From NCBI GenBank assembly GCA_029216955.1, contig JANAVB010015600.1, positions 31,137,874-31,201,873 of the forward strand: a stretch of 64,000 nucleotides of DNA, written 5' to 3'. The DNA is from Iris pallida (Eukaryota; Streptophyta; Magnoliopsida; Asparagales; Iridaceae). Below are positions 44,462-57,191 of this stretch, one piece after another. The notes under the pieces were generated by a model. The model was not told the DNA's origin. It searched no databases and saw only the letters and a list, made by a program, of their open reading frames with translations. How positions within the stretch are numbered: position 1 is the stretch's first letter; each line of letters starts with the position of its first letter. A program made the translations under genes and the position numbers.

Positions 44462-47400
44462 TTAGACATAATACTTCTTCAGGAACTTGCCGTTGACGGG
44501 CAACATGAGCAAGTCTCCATTTTGTTTTGCGAGACGGTAAGTACCATTGGAGAATACAGCCTCGATGACAAATGGGCCTTCCCACTTCGGCTGGAATTTG
44601 CCGGCAGTTTTGTGAGTCATAACCATCGGCCTCCGAACTGCCAGAACGAGATCACCCACTTGGAATGTTCTGAGTTTAACCTTCTTGTTGAAGGCTCCCG
44701 AGATGCGTACTTGATACAGCTCGATTCGTTGTTGAGCTAGCAGGCGCTTCTCATCTAAGGCCTCCAACTCTTGTAGCCGGCGACGGTAATTATCATCCAT
44801 CGTCAATCGATAGGTGAGGGTGATGCAGAGCGAGGGGATTTAGGTCTCCAGTGGGAGAACTGCCTCACTCCCATACACCAGAGAGAATAGTGTGTTCCGA
44901 TGGCCGTCCGGACTGTAGTACGGTACGCCCATAAGCATTCGTCAAGCTTTTCATTCCAGTCGCGTTTATTGGAAGACACGAACTTCTTGAGCAGCTTGAT
45001 TATAGTTTTGTTGAACGCTTCCGCAAAACCATTTGCCGCCGAATTATACGGCATTGAGGCAACATTCTAGATCCGATGTTTGTCGTAAAACCGATAGAAG
45101 GCGTGGCTTGCGAACTGCGGACCGTTGTCGTAGATGATCCTTCGAGGCAGTCCGAAGCGATAGATGACGTGATGCTTGAGGAAGCTGATCATGTTTGATG
45201 TCTTTACTTCTGTAAGCGGGACAGCTTTCGTCCACTTGGAGAAGTAATCTGTAATTGCCAGTATGAAGCGGTGTCCTCGGGACGAAGGCGGAGTGATCGG
45301 ACCGATGATGTCCATTCCTTATGCTTCGAACGACCAGGATGCCACCGTCGGATGTAAGAACTCGGATGGTTAGTGGATGAAATCTGTATGGACCTGACAG
45401 GCTTTGTACTTTCTTGTATAGTCTATCGCATCCGCTACCATCGTGGGCCAGTAATAGCCCATCCGGCAAAGGCGGTCTTATAATTTTGGGCTAGGCTGAT
45501 GGGCCCCGCAAACGTCGTTATGTGCTTCACGTACAGCTTCTTTGGCTGCTGTATTGGACAGACATCGAAGCAGTAATCCATCGTATGACCGTCGATACAG
45601 CATCTTCGTTTCTGTATTGTAGAAGAATCTGAGAGAACGTCTTCTAATAGAGGTGGCTTCTTTCGGGTTCTCCGGCAAGATGCCATAAACTGCAAAGTTG
45701 ATAAATGGGAGCCTCCAATCCTGTGTCTCGTCGACCGTCAGGGCAGAATAGCCCTCGACAAATTGGACATTATTCTTGGGACAGACCAGCTCATGGCCTA
45801 TTACATCCACCAAATGATGAGTATATTTTGGGACCGCCAGAGAAGCAACCAGTCCTACTAAGGCGTCGGCTTCAATGTTCCGGAGTCTCGGAACATGTTC
45901 TATGAAGAACCCTTTCAGAGACGTAATGATGTCCATCGCTACCCGATGATAGGGGATCATGTCTTCATGACGGACTTCATATGAACCTTGGATCTGATTG
46001 ACGATTAATTATGAATCGCCATATGCCACTAGGTACTCTACCCCCAGTTCTTTTACAAGTCGGAGTCCGATAACCAAGGCGTTGTACTCGGCCACATTGT
46101 TTGAGCAGGGTTCTGTAAGGGAATACACCCGATTGATCACCAAGTCGGAGGAAGAAATCAGTACCACTCCGACCCCAACGATAATATTGCCCTTGGGCCC
46201 GGTTCTTGAAGCACCGTCGAAGAACATTCACCAGACGGAATCATCGGAAGCCATGTTTGAATTGGCGATCTCGTCTAGAATCTCTTCATATATACTGGTT
46301 AACTCTAACTTGGATGGGCTGCTAAAAAGTCCGCCAGAGCCTGACCTTTGACGGCCTTTTGTGGGACGAAGATCATGTGGTAGGGAGACAATAATATCGC
46401 CCAGGTAGCGCGGCGAGAGCTGAGTGCACCCGGCTTGGTCATGAGAACCCTGAGGGGGTTAACTCGAGATATGACATGGATAGTTTGTCCTGTAACATAG
46501 TGTCGCGTCCTCTGGATAGCAAACACCAGAGCAAGACATTCCTTCTCCACGGCGGTGTATCTATGCTCAGGCCCAATCATCATTCGGTTGAGATAATAGA
46601 TAGCTTGTTCATGCCCCGCATCATTGTTCTGTGCTAGTAGAGCACCGAGGGAATGCTCTATTGCTCGTACATAAAGCAAGAACGGCTTTCCAGCAACCGG
46701 GGCCACCAGAACTGGAGGATTCGACATATATTCTTTGATGTTGTCGAACGCGCGTTGGCACTCTTCATCCCATACGAATGAGACGCCCTTCTTCATGAGA
46801 TGGGTGAATGGTTGACATCGCCCTGAGAGGTTAGAGATGAACCTTCTGATGTAAGCTAGCCTCCCTTGAAGGCCTCGGAGTTTACGGAGATTTCTTGGGG
46901 GATCCATCTCCATGATTGCCTTCGTCTTCTCCGGATCTATATGAATTCCCTGGGCAGTAATGATAAAACCCAAGAATTTTCCACTAGATATGCCCAAAAA
47001 AGATTTGGTAGGAATCATCTTCAAGTTGTGCGCTCACATCAGGTCGAATACCGTCCTCAGATCCTGCAGATGGTCTCCCTTAGAGCAACTTTTGATAGCT
47101 ATGTCATCGACGTAACACTCCACGGTCTTACGCAGGTGATCTCTAAAGATAACGCTCATAGCTCGTTGGTATGTGGCGCCGGCATTCTTTAAACCGAAGG
47201 TCATAATGGTGTAATAGTACACGCCAATCGGTGTTCAGAATGATGTATGCTTCTCGTCGTCAGGAAACATCTTGATTTGGTTGTATCCTGAGAAGCCATC
47301 CATTAATGACATGCGCTCATAGCCACATGTGTTGTCGATCATGATGTTCGTAATGGAAAGAGGAAAATCATCTTTAGGACATGCTTCATTTAGATTTCGG

Positions 47401-49709
47401 AAGTCGATGTAAATTCGAATCTTCTCATTCTTCTTGAGGACTGGTACTATGTTGGCGACCCAGTCTGGATGCTGTTCCTTCGGATGAAGTCGTTGGCTAT
47501 CAATTTGTTGACCTTAGCTTCGATGGAATTCATGATGTCTGGATGGAACCGTCTTTGCTGTTGCTTGACCGGCTTTGCGTCTGGATGGATGTTGAGTTTA
47601 TGAAGTGCAACCTCGGGGTTTAACCCTGGCATGTCTTCATAGCTCTAGGCGAATACGTGAATGTACTCTTTGACAAGTTGCAAAAGCGCCTTCCGCTCTT
47701 CGTCTGTCATGCTTTTGCTGATGAAATTGGCTTTGGAGAGGACTCATCGCCGAGGTCAACTTGCATAACCTCATCTTCAGTGGGAGGTTCACGGAGTTCG
47801 AAGCGTTTCTCCTATTGTGCATCTAGTTGCTGGACCCAAGGTTCTAACTCGAGAAGTTTAGGTACGTCTTCGTATTCTTCGTAGGTATCAATAAATATCA
47901 TATTGACAGACAGAGCTTGCCTGAATACGTCCCCGATGCTGACATCCGAATCAGAAGTTGGTGATCCGGTCGAATGTGAATGCCAGTCGCATTCCTCATT
48001 TGAGCTTTCAGGAGTTGTTGCAGGTGTAACATAACTTAGCCCACATAATCTCGTAGTTTCCCAGCCGGGACTGGCAACTGCAAAGGTAACCGCCGACCAG
48101 TGCCGTAGTTTAAGCCTGGCGTAGTCTCCAGATCATACCCCTGTTTTTGCATGAGGTATTTAGATCGGAAGCTATATAGATAAAGGGGCAGTCTTCCAGT
48201 GTCGGGTTCGAGATCAACTTCTTCTATCCTGAACGACTGTGGATCATTCTTTCGACCGAAGATGATTGGATGATCCTCTCCCTCGACTATGAAGCAAGCA
48301 TCTTCCACGGGAGTAAGTAGGTTTACGGTGTAGACATTTGTCACCTGTGTGTGTAGGTGGGTTCCTATACCGTGTTCCATAGCATATATTGTATAAAGCT
48401 TATTAAGCTCGAGGTAGTTAAAAGATAACCCTTTATTGATGAAATAAGGTATCTTTTCCGGTGGAATTACATCATCTGCGGACGGAACATCAGTGTGAGC
48501 AGCCACATACTTGGCCAGCTCTAACTCTTCTTCGGCCACCCCCTGCGTTAATGAAGACTGGAAGGATGACCTGGGCAGCTTAATCATTAGGGGCTCTACT
48601 GGTAGAGCAGAATGCGGAGTCGTTGGCGCACTAACGACCCCCAGTTTGGTGCTCGGTGCTGTACGGAGAGTTGTTGGCTCGCTAGTAGTCCCCGGCTTAG
48701 TGCTTGGCTGTCGACTCATTCTGAGAAGATGAATCATCATCGGCTTGACAGAGGGATTGAGCTCCTCTGTTTATTGCTGGCCAGCTCTCGACAGCCTGAT
48801 TGTCAGTGGCTCCGTAGTGGGTTTCGGCGCTTGACCAGACCTCGGCAGTCGGATTATCATCTGCTCCTTTTGTGCAGTGAGCACCGGAAGACTCGTTGTT
48901 TCTCTACGCAGAGTGGCTGTGAGAGGTACCGTCTTTCCTGGTTTGTGGGGTTGGAGATGGATTCTCAAGGGTTCCTCCGGTCCCGCAATAGCCTATGTCT
49001 GCTCTTGAGCATCCTCCTTGATCAGGTGCCTCTTCGAATTCTCGTACAAGCAGGAATCCGAATAGCAAGATTCGACCCCTTTAAAGGGATCGATGTCAGC
49101 AAATTCTGTTCTGACGAAGCCGTGCTTGTCGACGTACTTGAAGCAATGGTGCAATGTGGAGGGCACGATCATGTAATCGTGTATCCACGGACGTCCCAGG
49201 AGAATATTGTAGGAGGTGTCTGCGTCGATGACATAGCAGGTTACTTCCGACTGAAGGTCACCGATTTGGCACTTCAGGCGAATCTTCCCGATGGAATAGC
49301 TTCTCTCGGAATTGAAACCGCTGATGGCGGTGCTTGTAGGAGTCAACTGATGCACAGGGATGCACAGATGGTGGAGCAAGCTCTTCGGAATGATGCTTAT
49401 CGAAGAACCGGGATCAATATGCATCCGATCCACCTTGACGTCGCCGACGTATCCAGTGTAATACAGAGGGCGATCGTGCAAGTTGGTCTTGATAAGCATG
49501 TCTTGCAGAGTGAAGACTATGTTGGGCATTGAACCGGTACAAGCACTGTCTTGGGCATCTGCTGGCGAGCTCTCTCCTGTGAGCTTGATTTGAGCCAGAT
49601 AAGCATCATCATTTTGAAGTGTGTCACTCACAGCGATGCGAACATCTTTGGAGAGCCTCAAGAGCTCGTATAATGACAACTTGGCCGGTGTGTTGGCCAA
49701 TTGTGCCAA
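44462..49709 (-). pseudogene. pol: Element C protease, RT, RNase H, second RNase H and integrase (broken)
   Basis: On the minus strand the protease is at 49709-48993 (IDPGSSISIIPK, LLGRPWIHDY), a degenerate G-patch at 48180-48040, and RT at 47632-46700, with CYVDDIAIKS near 47117-47090. A gypsy RNase H lies near 46640-46400 and the second RNase H at 46227-45850 (FFDGAS, AEYNAL). The integrase finger is at 45500-45400. The core (MDIIGPI, YDNGPQF, AEAFNK) lies at 45315-44990 with a frame change near 45060, and the basic tail ends KFLKKYYV at 44462. Stops near 45988, 46303, 47033 and 47640 break it. Catalytic motifs are retained. Confidence 0.85.
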
Positions 49710-52489
49710 GATGTCAAAGTTGTAGGGCCTCTCCAGCCCATGAGGCGCCTCTTTTCAGAGCGGCTTGTCAAAGCGAGTCTCCTTCGGCCTAGGCTTGTCG
49801 GTCGTCGAAGGCTGAGAAGGTCCTGGAGCATCAGCAGCCGCTGGCTGATGATCTTCAGCCGAGTTACCCGGTGGGGGTTAATTTTGTGCACAGGATCAGG
49901 TAATGACAGCTGTCGCTTTTTCGATGTCAGCTAAGATTGTGCGACAGGACTTGACTTTCCTACCCTTCTTCTTGCCAGTAGAGGATGATGCTGGCTGGGT
50001 TACTTCAGATACTAAGTCCTAGTGGACCTACATGACCTCCCCTCGTGATGTGGTGAGGGGCACTAGACCAGCAGCCTGGTCTCGGGGAGGTAGAAGATTA
50101 GCAACCTCCATTTTTGCCCAGGGGACGGGTACTACGCCGTCTTGGGTCCTCGTCGGAGGAAAACTGCCGAATTGGATAAACACCATGTTGGCTGCCACAG
50201 TTACCTCCTCGAAGTCAATAGCCAGAGCCTTAGAGTCGATCAGGTTCTGGATGTACCACTTCAATTGGAAGCAGTCTTGAGTAGCATGATGGACGTAGCG
50301 GTGGTAGTGGCAATACTTTGGACTTTCTATCTTTGTAGACCGAGGCTCACGTCTCGGTGGAGGGACCTAAATCCTGTCTCCTTGTATGAGCATGTCAAGG
50401 ATAGGCTTGACATGGCTGTCTTTGAAGGAGTAAGTCATCTGCGGCCACTGCTTCTCTGCCGACTTCGGTTCGGGCTTCGGGGCTGTGTCGGCCACCATAG
50501 CCTTTTTGCCCTTGTTGTCTCGGTTGTTAGAGGAATTACCACCATTGTTGTTGTTGGCATTAGGGCGTTTGCCTTTGTCCTCTCCTTCCGAGATGTGCAA
50601 CCCCAGTTGGCGAGCTTTCTTCAACTTGTCTTCTGTGCTAATGGCGCTGATGATGAAAGTCTTCCAGTCCTTGAACTGACTTTCGCCCATCCAGAGGCTG
50701 ATTGTGGGAAGCAGCCTCTTTTGGCAAATTTCAATCAAGGATGAATCTGGATTGCCAGAGGGCAATTTCATCGCAGTTTGGCGAAACCGCTCAATGTAGT
50801 TCCTTGTCAGCTCCTTCTCACCTTGAACAACGTCCATGAGGGTGAAAATTGTCACATCTTGTCCTACCTCGTAGAATTTTTCAAGGAACATATTTTTGAA
50901 GCCGACGAAGGAATAGATGCAGTTGTCCGGCAGATTGCGGTACCAATCAAATGCTACCCCCTCCAATTTCCCGATGAACAACCACGTGAGGATAGCGTCG
51001 TCATGAGGTAGATAGTCGGTCGTGACTTCAAAGTAGGTGATGTACCGGCTCGCAGATGTCTTCCCATCATATGTATTTATGTTAAATGGCTTATATCTTG
51101 GTGGGAAGGGGACATCTCTCCATGCAGCAGGATATGGTAGTCGTATCCTGAGGTCTTGGGAGGTTTCTCGGGAGTGAAACATGGCCCGAAGCTCCTCGAC
51201 CTCTCGTCTCGCCTTCCTGGCCTCGTCTGCAGCGGTGGAAGCCGTTATTATAGGTGGATTATTGCCCTGGTTTGGCGCAGTTGAGTTTGAGTCCACATTG
51301 ACCGTGGGACCCAAGCTCGTTTGGCCAAGCGTCCTTCCTTGCAGAGCCGGTAGGGCCACTTTGATCTCGTCCATGGACTTGACCAAGGTATGAAGTATGG
51401 CCTCCAGAGTGTCGATGCGTTGGAGATCACTGGGACCGTCTTGGTCGTTGTTCGTAATGAACACCGTCCTCACATGAGGAGAGATGGAAGAAACGGTGGA
51501 GGACGTGCCCTCTGAATCATACCCTTGCACCGAGAAATCGTCGGGATATGTAGGGATGTTCTCCTCTGGTTCGGACTCATAGGAAGTGATACCCCCTGCA
51601 TAGGAGACAGCCTCGTCTTGGGACCCGTGGACGTCCTCAGGGACGTCCGGATCCACTGCATCTGTAGGGGGAATTGTTTCCCCTGGTGCATCTTCTTGGA
51701 ACATCAGATTGTTGTGGACGTTCGGAAGGGTGCTACCCCCAGCTTCGGCCACCCCTAGAGATGCAGATGATGAATCTCCGAGTGTTGAAGATTTCGTCTT
51801 AGAGCGAGTGCCCTGATAAACACCTCCAGTGGTGGTTGTGGACAGTCGCTTGGACGCGAGTTTCCTGGCCACGCTAGTTGAGATCGTTGGGCTGGAAACA
51901 TTTATCTTCTTCCCCGCCTTGTCGGTTGGGATCTTCTGAGTAGAATTGCAGGAGGCGACATGAAGCACCTCGTCTCCTGAGCTTTGTTGCAGGACCAGTC
52001 CTGGCCGCTGCAGTCGTTGAAAAATGGACTGCCGGTCCTCTTGTACTGCCGCCTTGCTGCAGCAGCAGTTGACAATGACTTGAGTGCAGTGATGTCCATG
52101 AAAGGACTCTCTGCATACCAAGCTTTCTTCTCTTCCCTTGTGCTTGTGAAGAATTACATCACGCAAGTCACTCGTTTTGTGGGCCCGGGAGTCCCGAGCA
52201 TACGAGTGTGTTGGCACTATGTTTGCTCCCTGATTGGAAGACTTTTGGGAACCACTATGTCTGTTTGCCGTCGGAGGCTGGACACGATCGGTTCTGTACA
52301 ACTTCCAATCAGAGGCCTACTTAACAGTAAGCGGAGCTCTCTGATGATCAGAGGTTGGGACAGTTGACTGAGCTTGACGAGCCCGCGGTGCCCTAGACTT
52401 CTTTCCTCTAGCACCGAAGGACGTATAGCAGGAAGAGTCTAAATTGTGCCGCACAGAGTCTTACACATTCTCATTGGAGCATCCGAGAT

Positions 52490-52910
52490 CAGGACCGCAT
52501 GAGAGGCGGTCAAAGACAGAACCCGAGCCGCATGGAGCAGATGGTCTACGGCTGAGATTGGTGGACATATGAGCATACATGCGGCTGGCATTTGTGGCCG
52601 CATCAGCATTCATACGGCTAGCATTTGTGGCCGCATAAGAATTCATGCGGTTGGCATTTATGGCCGTATAAGAATTCATGCGGTTGGCATTTGTGGCCGC
52701 ACAAGAATTCATGCGGCTGGATTTAGTGGCCGCATGAGCCTTCATACGGCTGGAATTGTTGGCCACATGAGCCTTCTTCATGCTGCTGGCACCCTTATGT
52801 GTCTTCTTCTTGGACCGCATAGAGTCCCTATTTGCTTCCTCAAGTCCAGCATCGTAGTGCTTTCCTCTGCCGGACTTGAGAACAGCAGGGGTCTCTATGG
52901 CCTGAAGTAG
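52490..52910 (-). repeat. Element C motif array inside gag
   Basis: Roughly fifteen GCCGCAT/ATGCGGC words and variants occur in both orientations, spaced about 20-30 bp. They are the same words as in the LTR and in intron 1 of the antisense gene, and here they impose a peptide repeat on Gag. Confidence 0.75.
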
Positions 52911-53170
52911 GGCCACATGGGAGTCTTCTCTGCCATCTTGGGCAGTAGAGAATGCCTCTTCCAGAGCTTAGGGAAGAGCAAAAATCTTGGGCCTCCACTC
53001 CTTGCAGGCCTTCTTCGTGCGGGCTCGCTTCTGGACCGGGCCAGCGCTCCCGTCAGAGAGCATTTCTTCAAACGCCTGATGGTCGAAGCGGACGACCAGC
53101 ATCTGTTGCGTGGAGCAAAGCTTGGCTGCGTTTGTTTGCGTCACCAACTTCTCAGCAGTGGAGAAGTTCG

Positions 53171-53188
53171 TCCCCAGCAGAGTCGCCA
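53171..53188 (-). other. Element C primer binding site (tRNA-Arg type)
   Basis: TGGCGACTCTGCTGGGGA on the minus strand starts three bases (CGA) after the 5' LTR end at 53192. The A of the spacer plus TG makes the ATG at 53189, so the site is both primer site and Gag codons 1-7. Confidence 0.82.
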
Positions 53189-53191
53189 TCG

Positions 53192-54773
53192 TGTTTGCCA
53201 TTGATTATAAAAGAACAGAAAAGTTTTATGGGAGGACTGGACTTTTACTTCACAATACAAACTCGCTCGTACAAAGAGAGCCTAGGAATAAAACCTAGGA
53301 AAAATAATCTAAGTACAATTGTTTAGTTTTTCTGGGGGGTAACGGTAGAGGCTCGGGAAAGTGATATCAACTCTGCCTTACTTCTTGGACGATCGGACGC
53401 AGCTTCTGCTCTGGCGAAGAAATGCTCTTTGTGTGTGCGGGAGTTGCTAGTCTCTCTGCTCGGGCTCTGTGCGTATAACTCTGTGTGTTGCAAAGGAATA
53501 ATCCTCTGCTATTTATAGGGCTTTGTGATAAGTAGGGTGTGCAGTAATTGCTCCTTGAAAAGCGGACGGTTAGGGATTGGTTAATATTAGCCTTGATCTT
53601 GTTTGTTGGAAATCAATCTGGGCTGATTATGTTAATTGCAACAAATCTGCAATGTTTGTTGGAAATCGATCTGGGCATTTATGATGATTGCAATAAATCT
53701 TTATTATTATGATTTGTTGGTTGCTAACTCCGAGTGGATAAGTTTTAGTCAATCTTCTGCCACGTGTCCCAACTGTCATTTATGTTGCGAGCCGTATGAC
53801 TGAGCCGCATGAGCTCCTGGGGAACTGGTCCGCATGAAGTCCTATTGAACAGAACTGCATAAGCCCCTTGTAACTGGACCGCATGAAGTCCCACTGAACA
53901 GAATCGCATGAGCTCCTGGTGAACTGGTCCGCATGAAGTCCCATTGAACAGAACCGCATAAGCCCCTTGTAAATTGGACCGCATGAAGTCCCACTGAACA
54001 GAACCGCATGAGCTCCTGATGAACTGAGCCGCATGAAGTCCCTTTGAACAGAACCGCATAAGCCTCTTTGTAAACTGGGCCGCATGAAGTCCCATTGAAC
54101 AGAACTGCATAAGCCCCTTGTAAACTGGGCCACATGAAGTACCATTGAACAGAACTGCATAAGCCACTTTATAAACTAGGCCGCATGAAGTCCCATTGAA
54201 CAGAACCGCATAAGCCCCTTGTAAACTGGGCCGCATGAAGTCCCATTGGGACAGAGATGCATGAGGACCCATCAGAACAGAGCCGCATGAACTCCGTTAA
54301 AACTGAGCCGCATAAAGCTCCATCAAATCAGAGTCGCATGAGCTCCTTTAAATGATCCGCATAAAGAGCTTTGGAATTGGTGGATCGTGCCAACTGTAAA
54401 GATTTTTCTCGTCTCTCTAGGAGCACGTCATTATGTCAGAGTCATCATTTTACCTTTATGTCAGAGCTGTCAATCCTTTATGTCAGAGCTGCCGCACTGT
54501 GTCAGAGCATTTAATGAGCCAGCTGCACAGAGAAATGATGGCCAGCTGTAGAGTCATATTTTGAATCGCATAGGGCCACGTGGCTTTTTCCGAGCCGCAT
54601 GGAGCTATCGGAAACTTTCGAGCCACATGAAGCTCTAAGGGGCTTTTTTGAGCCGCATGAAGCTCTAAGGGACTTCTTGAGCCGCATGGAGCTCTAAGTG
54701 ATTTTTGAGCCGCATGAAGAGTCCCCCAATATTGAGCCGCATGGAATCTCCCGTTCTTTTCCATGCTTCTACA
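53192..54773 (-). repeat. Element C 5' LTR (1582 bp)
   Basis: It pairs with 18907-20488. On the minus strand a TATA box (TATAAATA, 53510-53517) precedes the primer site by about 320 bp. The U3-like half (53790-54740) carries the CCGCAT array. Confidence 0.92.
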
Positions 54774-57191
54774 GATATGGTATGAGATCTTGATGTCGAA
54801 CTTCGTATGCACCTCTAACCTGATTAACAATCAACTTAGAATCACCATACACTTCGAGATATTCAATATCCAGCTATTTTGCTAGTTGGAGTCCGTTGAG
54901 CAGAGCATTATATTCTACTACGTTATTAAAGCATGATTTGTGTAAGGAATAAGCTCTTTGAATAGGAAATCCATCTGGTGAATCAAGGACAATTCCAACC
55001 CCAGCGACAATAATACCTCTAGGTCCTATTCTGGATGCCCTATCGAAGAATAAATGCCAAATAGGGAATTCTTCTGAGATTATATTTGATTCTAACATTT
55101 TCTTACCATAGAGTTTAGACGTCTCAGGAACATGATGAGCCACTAAGAAATCAACAAGTGTTTGGCCTTTAACAGATTTTTACGGAACATACACCATGTT
55201 GTATTGCGCTAATAAGATGGCCCATGTAGCAAGTCGGGAATTGAGCGTACTGGGCTTCTTCATCAATACCCGAAGTGGATTGACTCGGAAAATAACATGA
55301 ATGGTTTGACCAATGATGTAATGCCTTATCTTTTGGACAACAAACATTAAGGCTAAACATTCTTTCTCTACCGGACTATAGCGATGTTCAGCTCCGATCA
55401 TCGTACGACTGAGGTAGTAAATGGCTTGTTCATGGCCCTTTTTGTTCTTTTGAGCAAGTAAAGCTCCTAATGAATGGTCCATCGCCCGGACATACATCAA
55501 GAAGGGTATTCCTGAGATCGGTGGTACCAGAACTGGTGGATTCATCAAATACCACTTTATATTGTCAAATGCTCGTTGACATTCTTTTATCCAAATAAAG
55601 GACACTCCTTTCTTCATTAATTGAGTAAATGGTCTGCAACGTCCAGACAGATTCGAAATAAACCTCCTGATGTAAGCAAGCCGTCCTTGGAATCCTCGTA
55701 GCTCTTTTAGGTTACGTGGAGGACGTATCTCTTGAATGGCTTTGATCTTCTCGGGATCAACGTGTATACCTTTACAGGAAATGACGAATCCGAGAAATTT
55801 GCTACTAGAGACTCCCAAGAATGACTTGGTGGGATTCATTTTGAGTTGATGCTGGTGCATTAGATCAAATATAATTCTTAAATCTTGGATGTGATCTTAC
55901 TTCAGACGACTCTTGACAGCAATATCGTCAATGTAATATTCTACAGTCTTTCGTAAGTGATCTCGAAAGATAGTACTCATAGCCTACTGGTAAGTTGCAC
56001 CGGCATTCTTAAGACCAAAAGGCATGACAGTGTAGCAGTATACTCCTCGGGGAGTACGGAACGAAGTGTGTTTTTTATCTTCAGGATTCATTCGGATCTG
56101 ATTGTATCCGGAGAACCCATCCATGAAATATATTCGTTCGAATCCACAAGTATTATCGAAAATGATGTCAGTGATTGGGAGAGAAAACTCATCTTTGGGA
56201 CAAGCATCGTTGAGATCTCGAAAGTCTATACAAACTCGAACTTTACCAGTTTTTTTCAAGACGGGAACAACATTGGCTACCCAGTCGGGATGCTGTTCCT
56301 CTCTGATAAAGCCACAAGCTATAAGCTTTTTGACTTCATCATCTATTGTATCCATCATCTCAGGCTTAAATTGCCGTTGTTGTTGTTTGACAGGCTTTGC
56401 ATTAGGCAACATGATCTATTTATGAGTAGCAACCTGAGGATCTAAACCTGGCATATCTTCATAACTTCAGGCAAAAATGTCGATGTATTCCCGAATGAGC
56501 TAAATCAATTCTTGTTTATCAACCTTCGAAAGATTCTTGCTAATGAAGATCGGTCGTGGTGAACCTTTCTCTCCAACATCGATCTGTAATAATTGATCTT
56601 CGGTAGGCGGCTCTCGTTGGTCGAAATGAAGTTCCTACTTAGTGTCCATCTTTTGTGCCCAAGGATCTATTTCAGGAGCTTTTTCAATGTCATCTTCGTC
56701 ATTTTCTGAGAACTCGACAGACACCATATTTGAGGATACTATCACCCGATGGACATGACCAACGTTGGTGTCAGAATCCCATGAGATAGAATCAGAAGAA
56801 TTAGAACGTTCCTTTTTATCAGACTCGGACACTTTTGGAGTCATAATTGGTGGTGAGGTATATCCCAACCATGCTTCATTTTACTGTAGTATGGTATCGT
56901 TTTCCCCCTGGAAGCAGGAATACGAATAGGAGTTCGTCTTCCCCTACCACCCTTAAGGCCAGTTTTAAAGTCATAGCCCATTTTGCGGATGATTTCCTTG
57001 GATTGTGGACTATAACATCATAGTGGTAACCTTCCAGTATCATTTTTTTGTTATCAATATCAGGCTTGATTGTTTTGTTCTGATCCTTTACTAAAAAGTA
57101 TAGGAATTTCACCTTTCTTTCGAAAAGGAATTAAGAAAAATGATTCTTGTACTAAGTCAAACGATACTGTATTTTGCAAAGATTGTACTAC
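54774..57191 (-). pseudogene. Element D pol, 5' part: RT, RNase H and start of second RNase H (broken)
   Basis: Read on the minus strand from 57191: a degenerate G-patch region (about 57000-56870), an acidic linker, RT (56412-55700) and RNase H (55600-55200). The second RNase H begins at 55080, where the catalytic FFDGAS reads FFDRAS. It is cut by element C at 54774. RT retains GFSGYNQI and FGLKNAGATYQ but has a stop right after (55984) and YIDD instead of YVDD near 55935. Other stops lie near 55145, 56450 and 56870. The GATAT duplication of C (54774-54778) is the junction with 18906. Confidence 0.82.

Larger units (their letters stand above)
49710..53189 (-). pseudogene. gag: Element C gag (three open blocks separated by stops)
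   Basis: The start at 53189 (MATLLG) is coded by the primer site; an in-frame ATG at 53201 lies in the LTR. The first block ends at a stop at 52968. The second (52916-52461) is a run of ANRMNSYAATN-like repeats coded by the CCGCATGA motif. The third (52301-50367) has a VIVNCCC..RQSIFQRL cysteine cluster (about 52080-52010), and the Gag core (YDGKTSASRY, AFDWYRNLP, IERFRQTAMK) near 51090-50750. A stop at 50367 precedes a CHYH..HH..DC zinc knuckle near 50300. A VPVPWAKMEVAN segment leads to the protease. Confidence 0.85.
18907..54773 (-). mobile_element. Element C: Tat-lineage Ty3/gypsy element containing element B
   Basis: Two 1582-bp LTRs (18907-20488 and 53192-54773) are flanked by GATAT. 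On the minus strand the order is 5' LTR, primer site, gag, protease, RT, RNase H, second RNase H, integrase (stop at 44462). On the plus strand lies the antisense PMD-like gene (21016-43486), cut by element B at 24790-42317. Without B the element is about 18.3 kb. The LTRs differ by roughly 2-3% in the stretches I compared. Genes carry several stops. C sits in D's second RNase H. Confidence 0.9.

Noticed and set aside
48511..49532. Plus-strand open frames of 73-306 codons opposite the element C protease and G-patch region
   Set aside because: They are antisense shadows of the protease/G-patch coding strand, without promoter, introns or similarity to the antisense genes.
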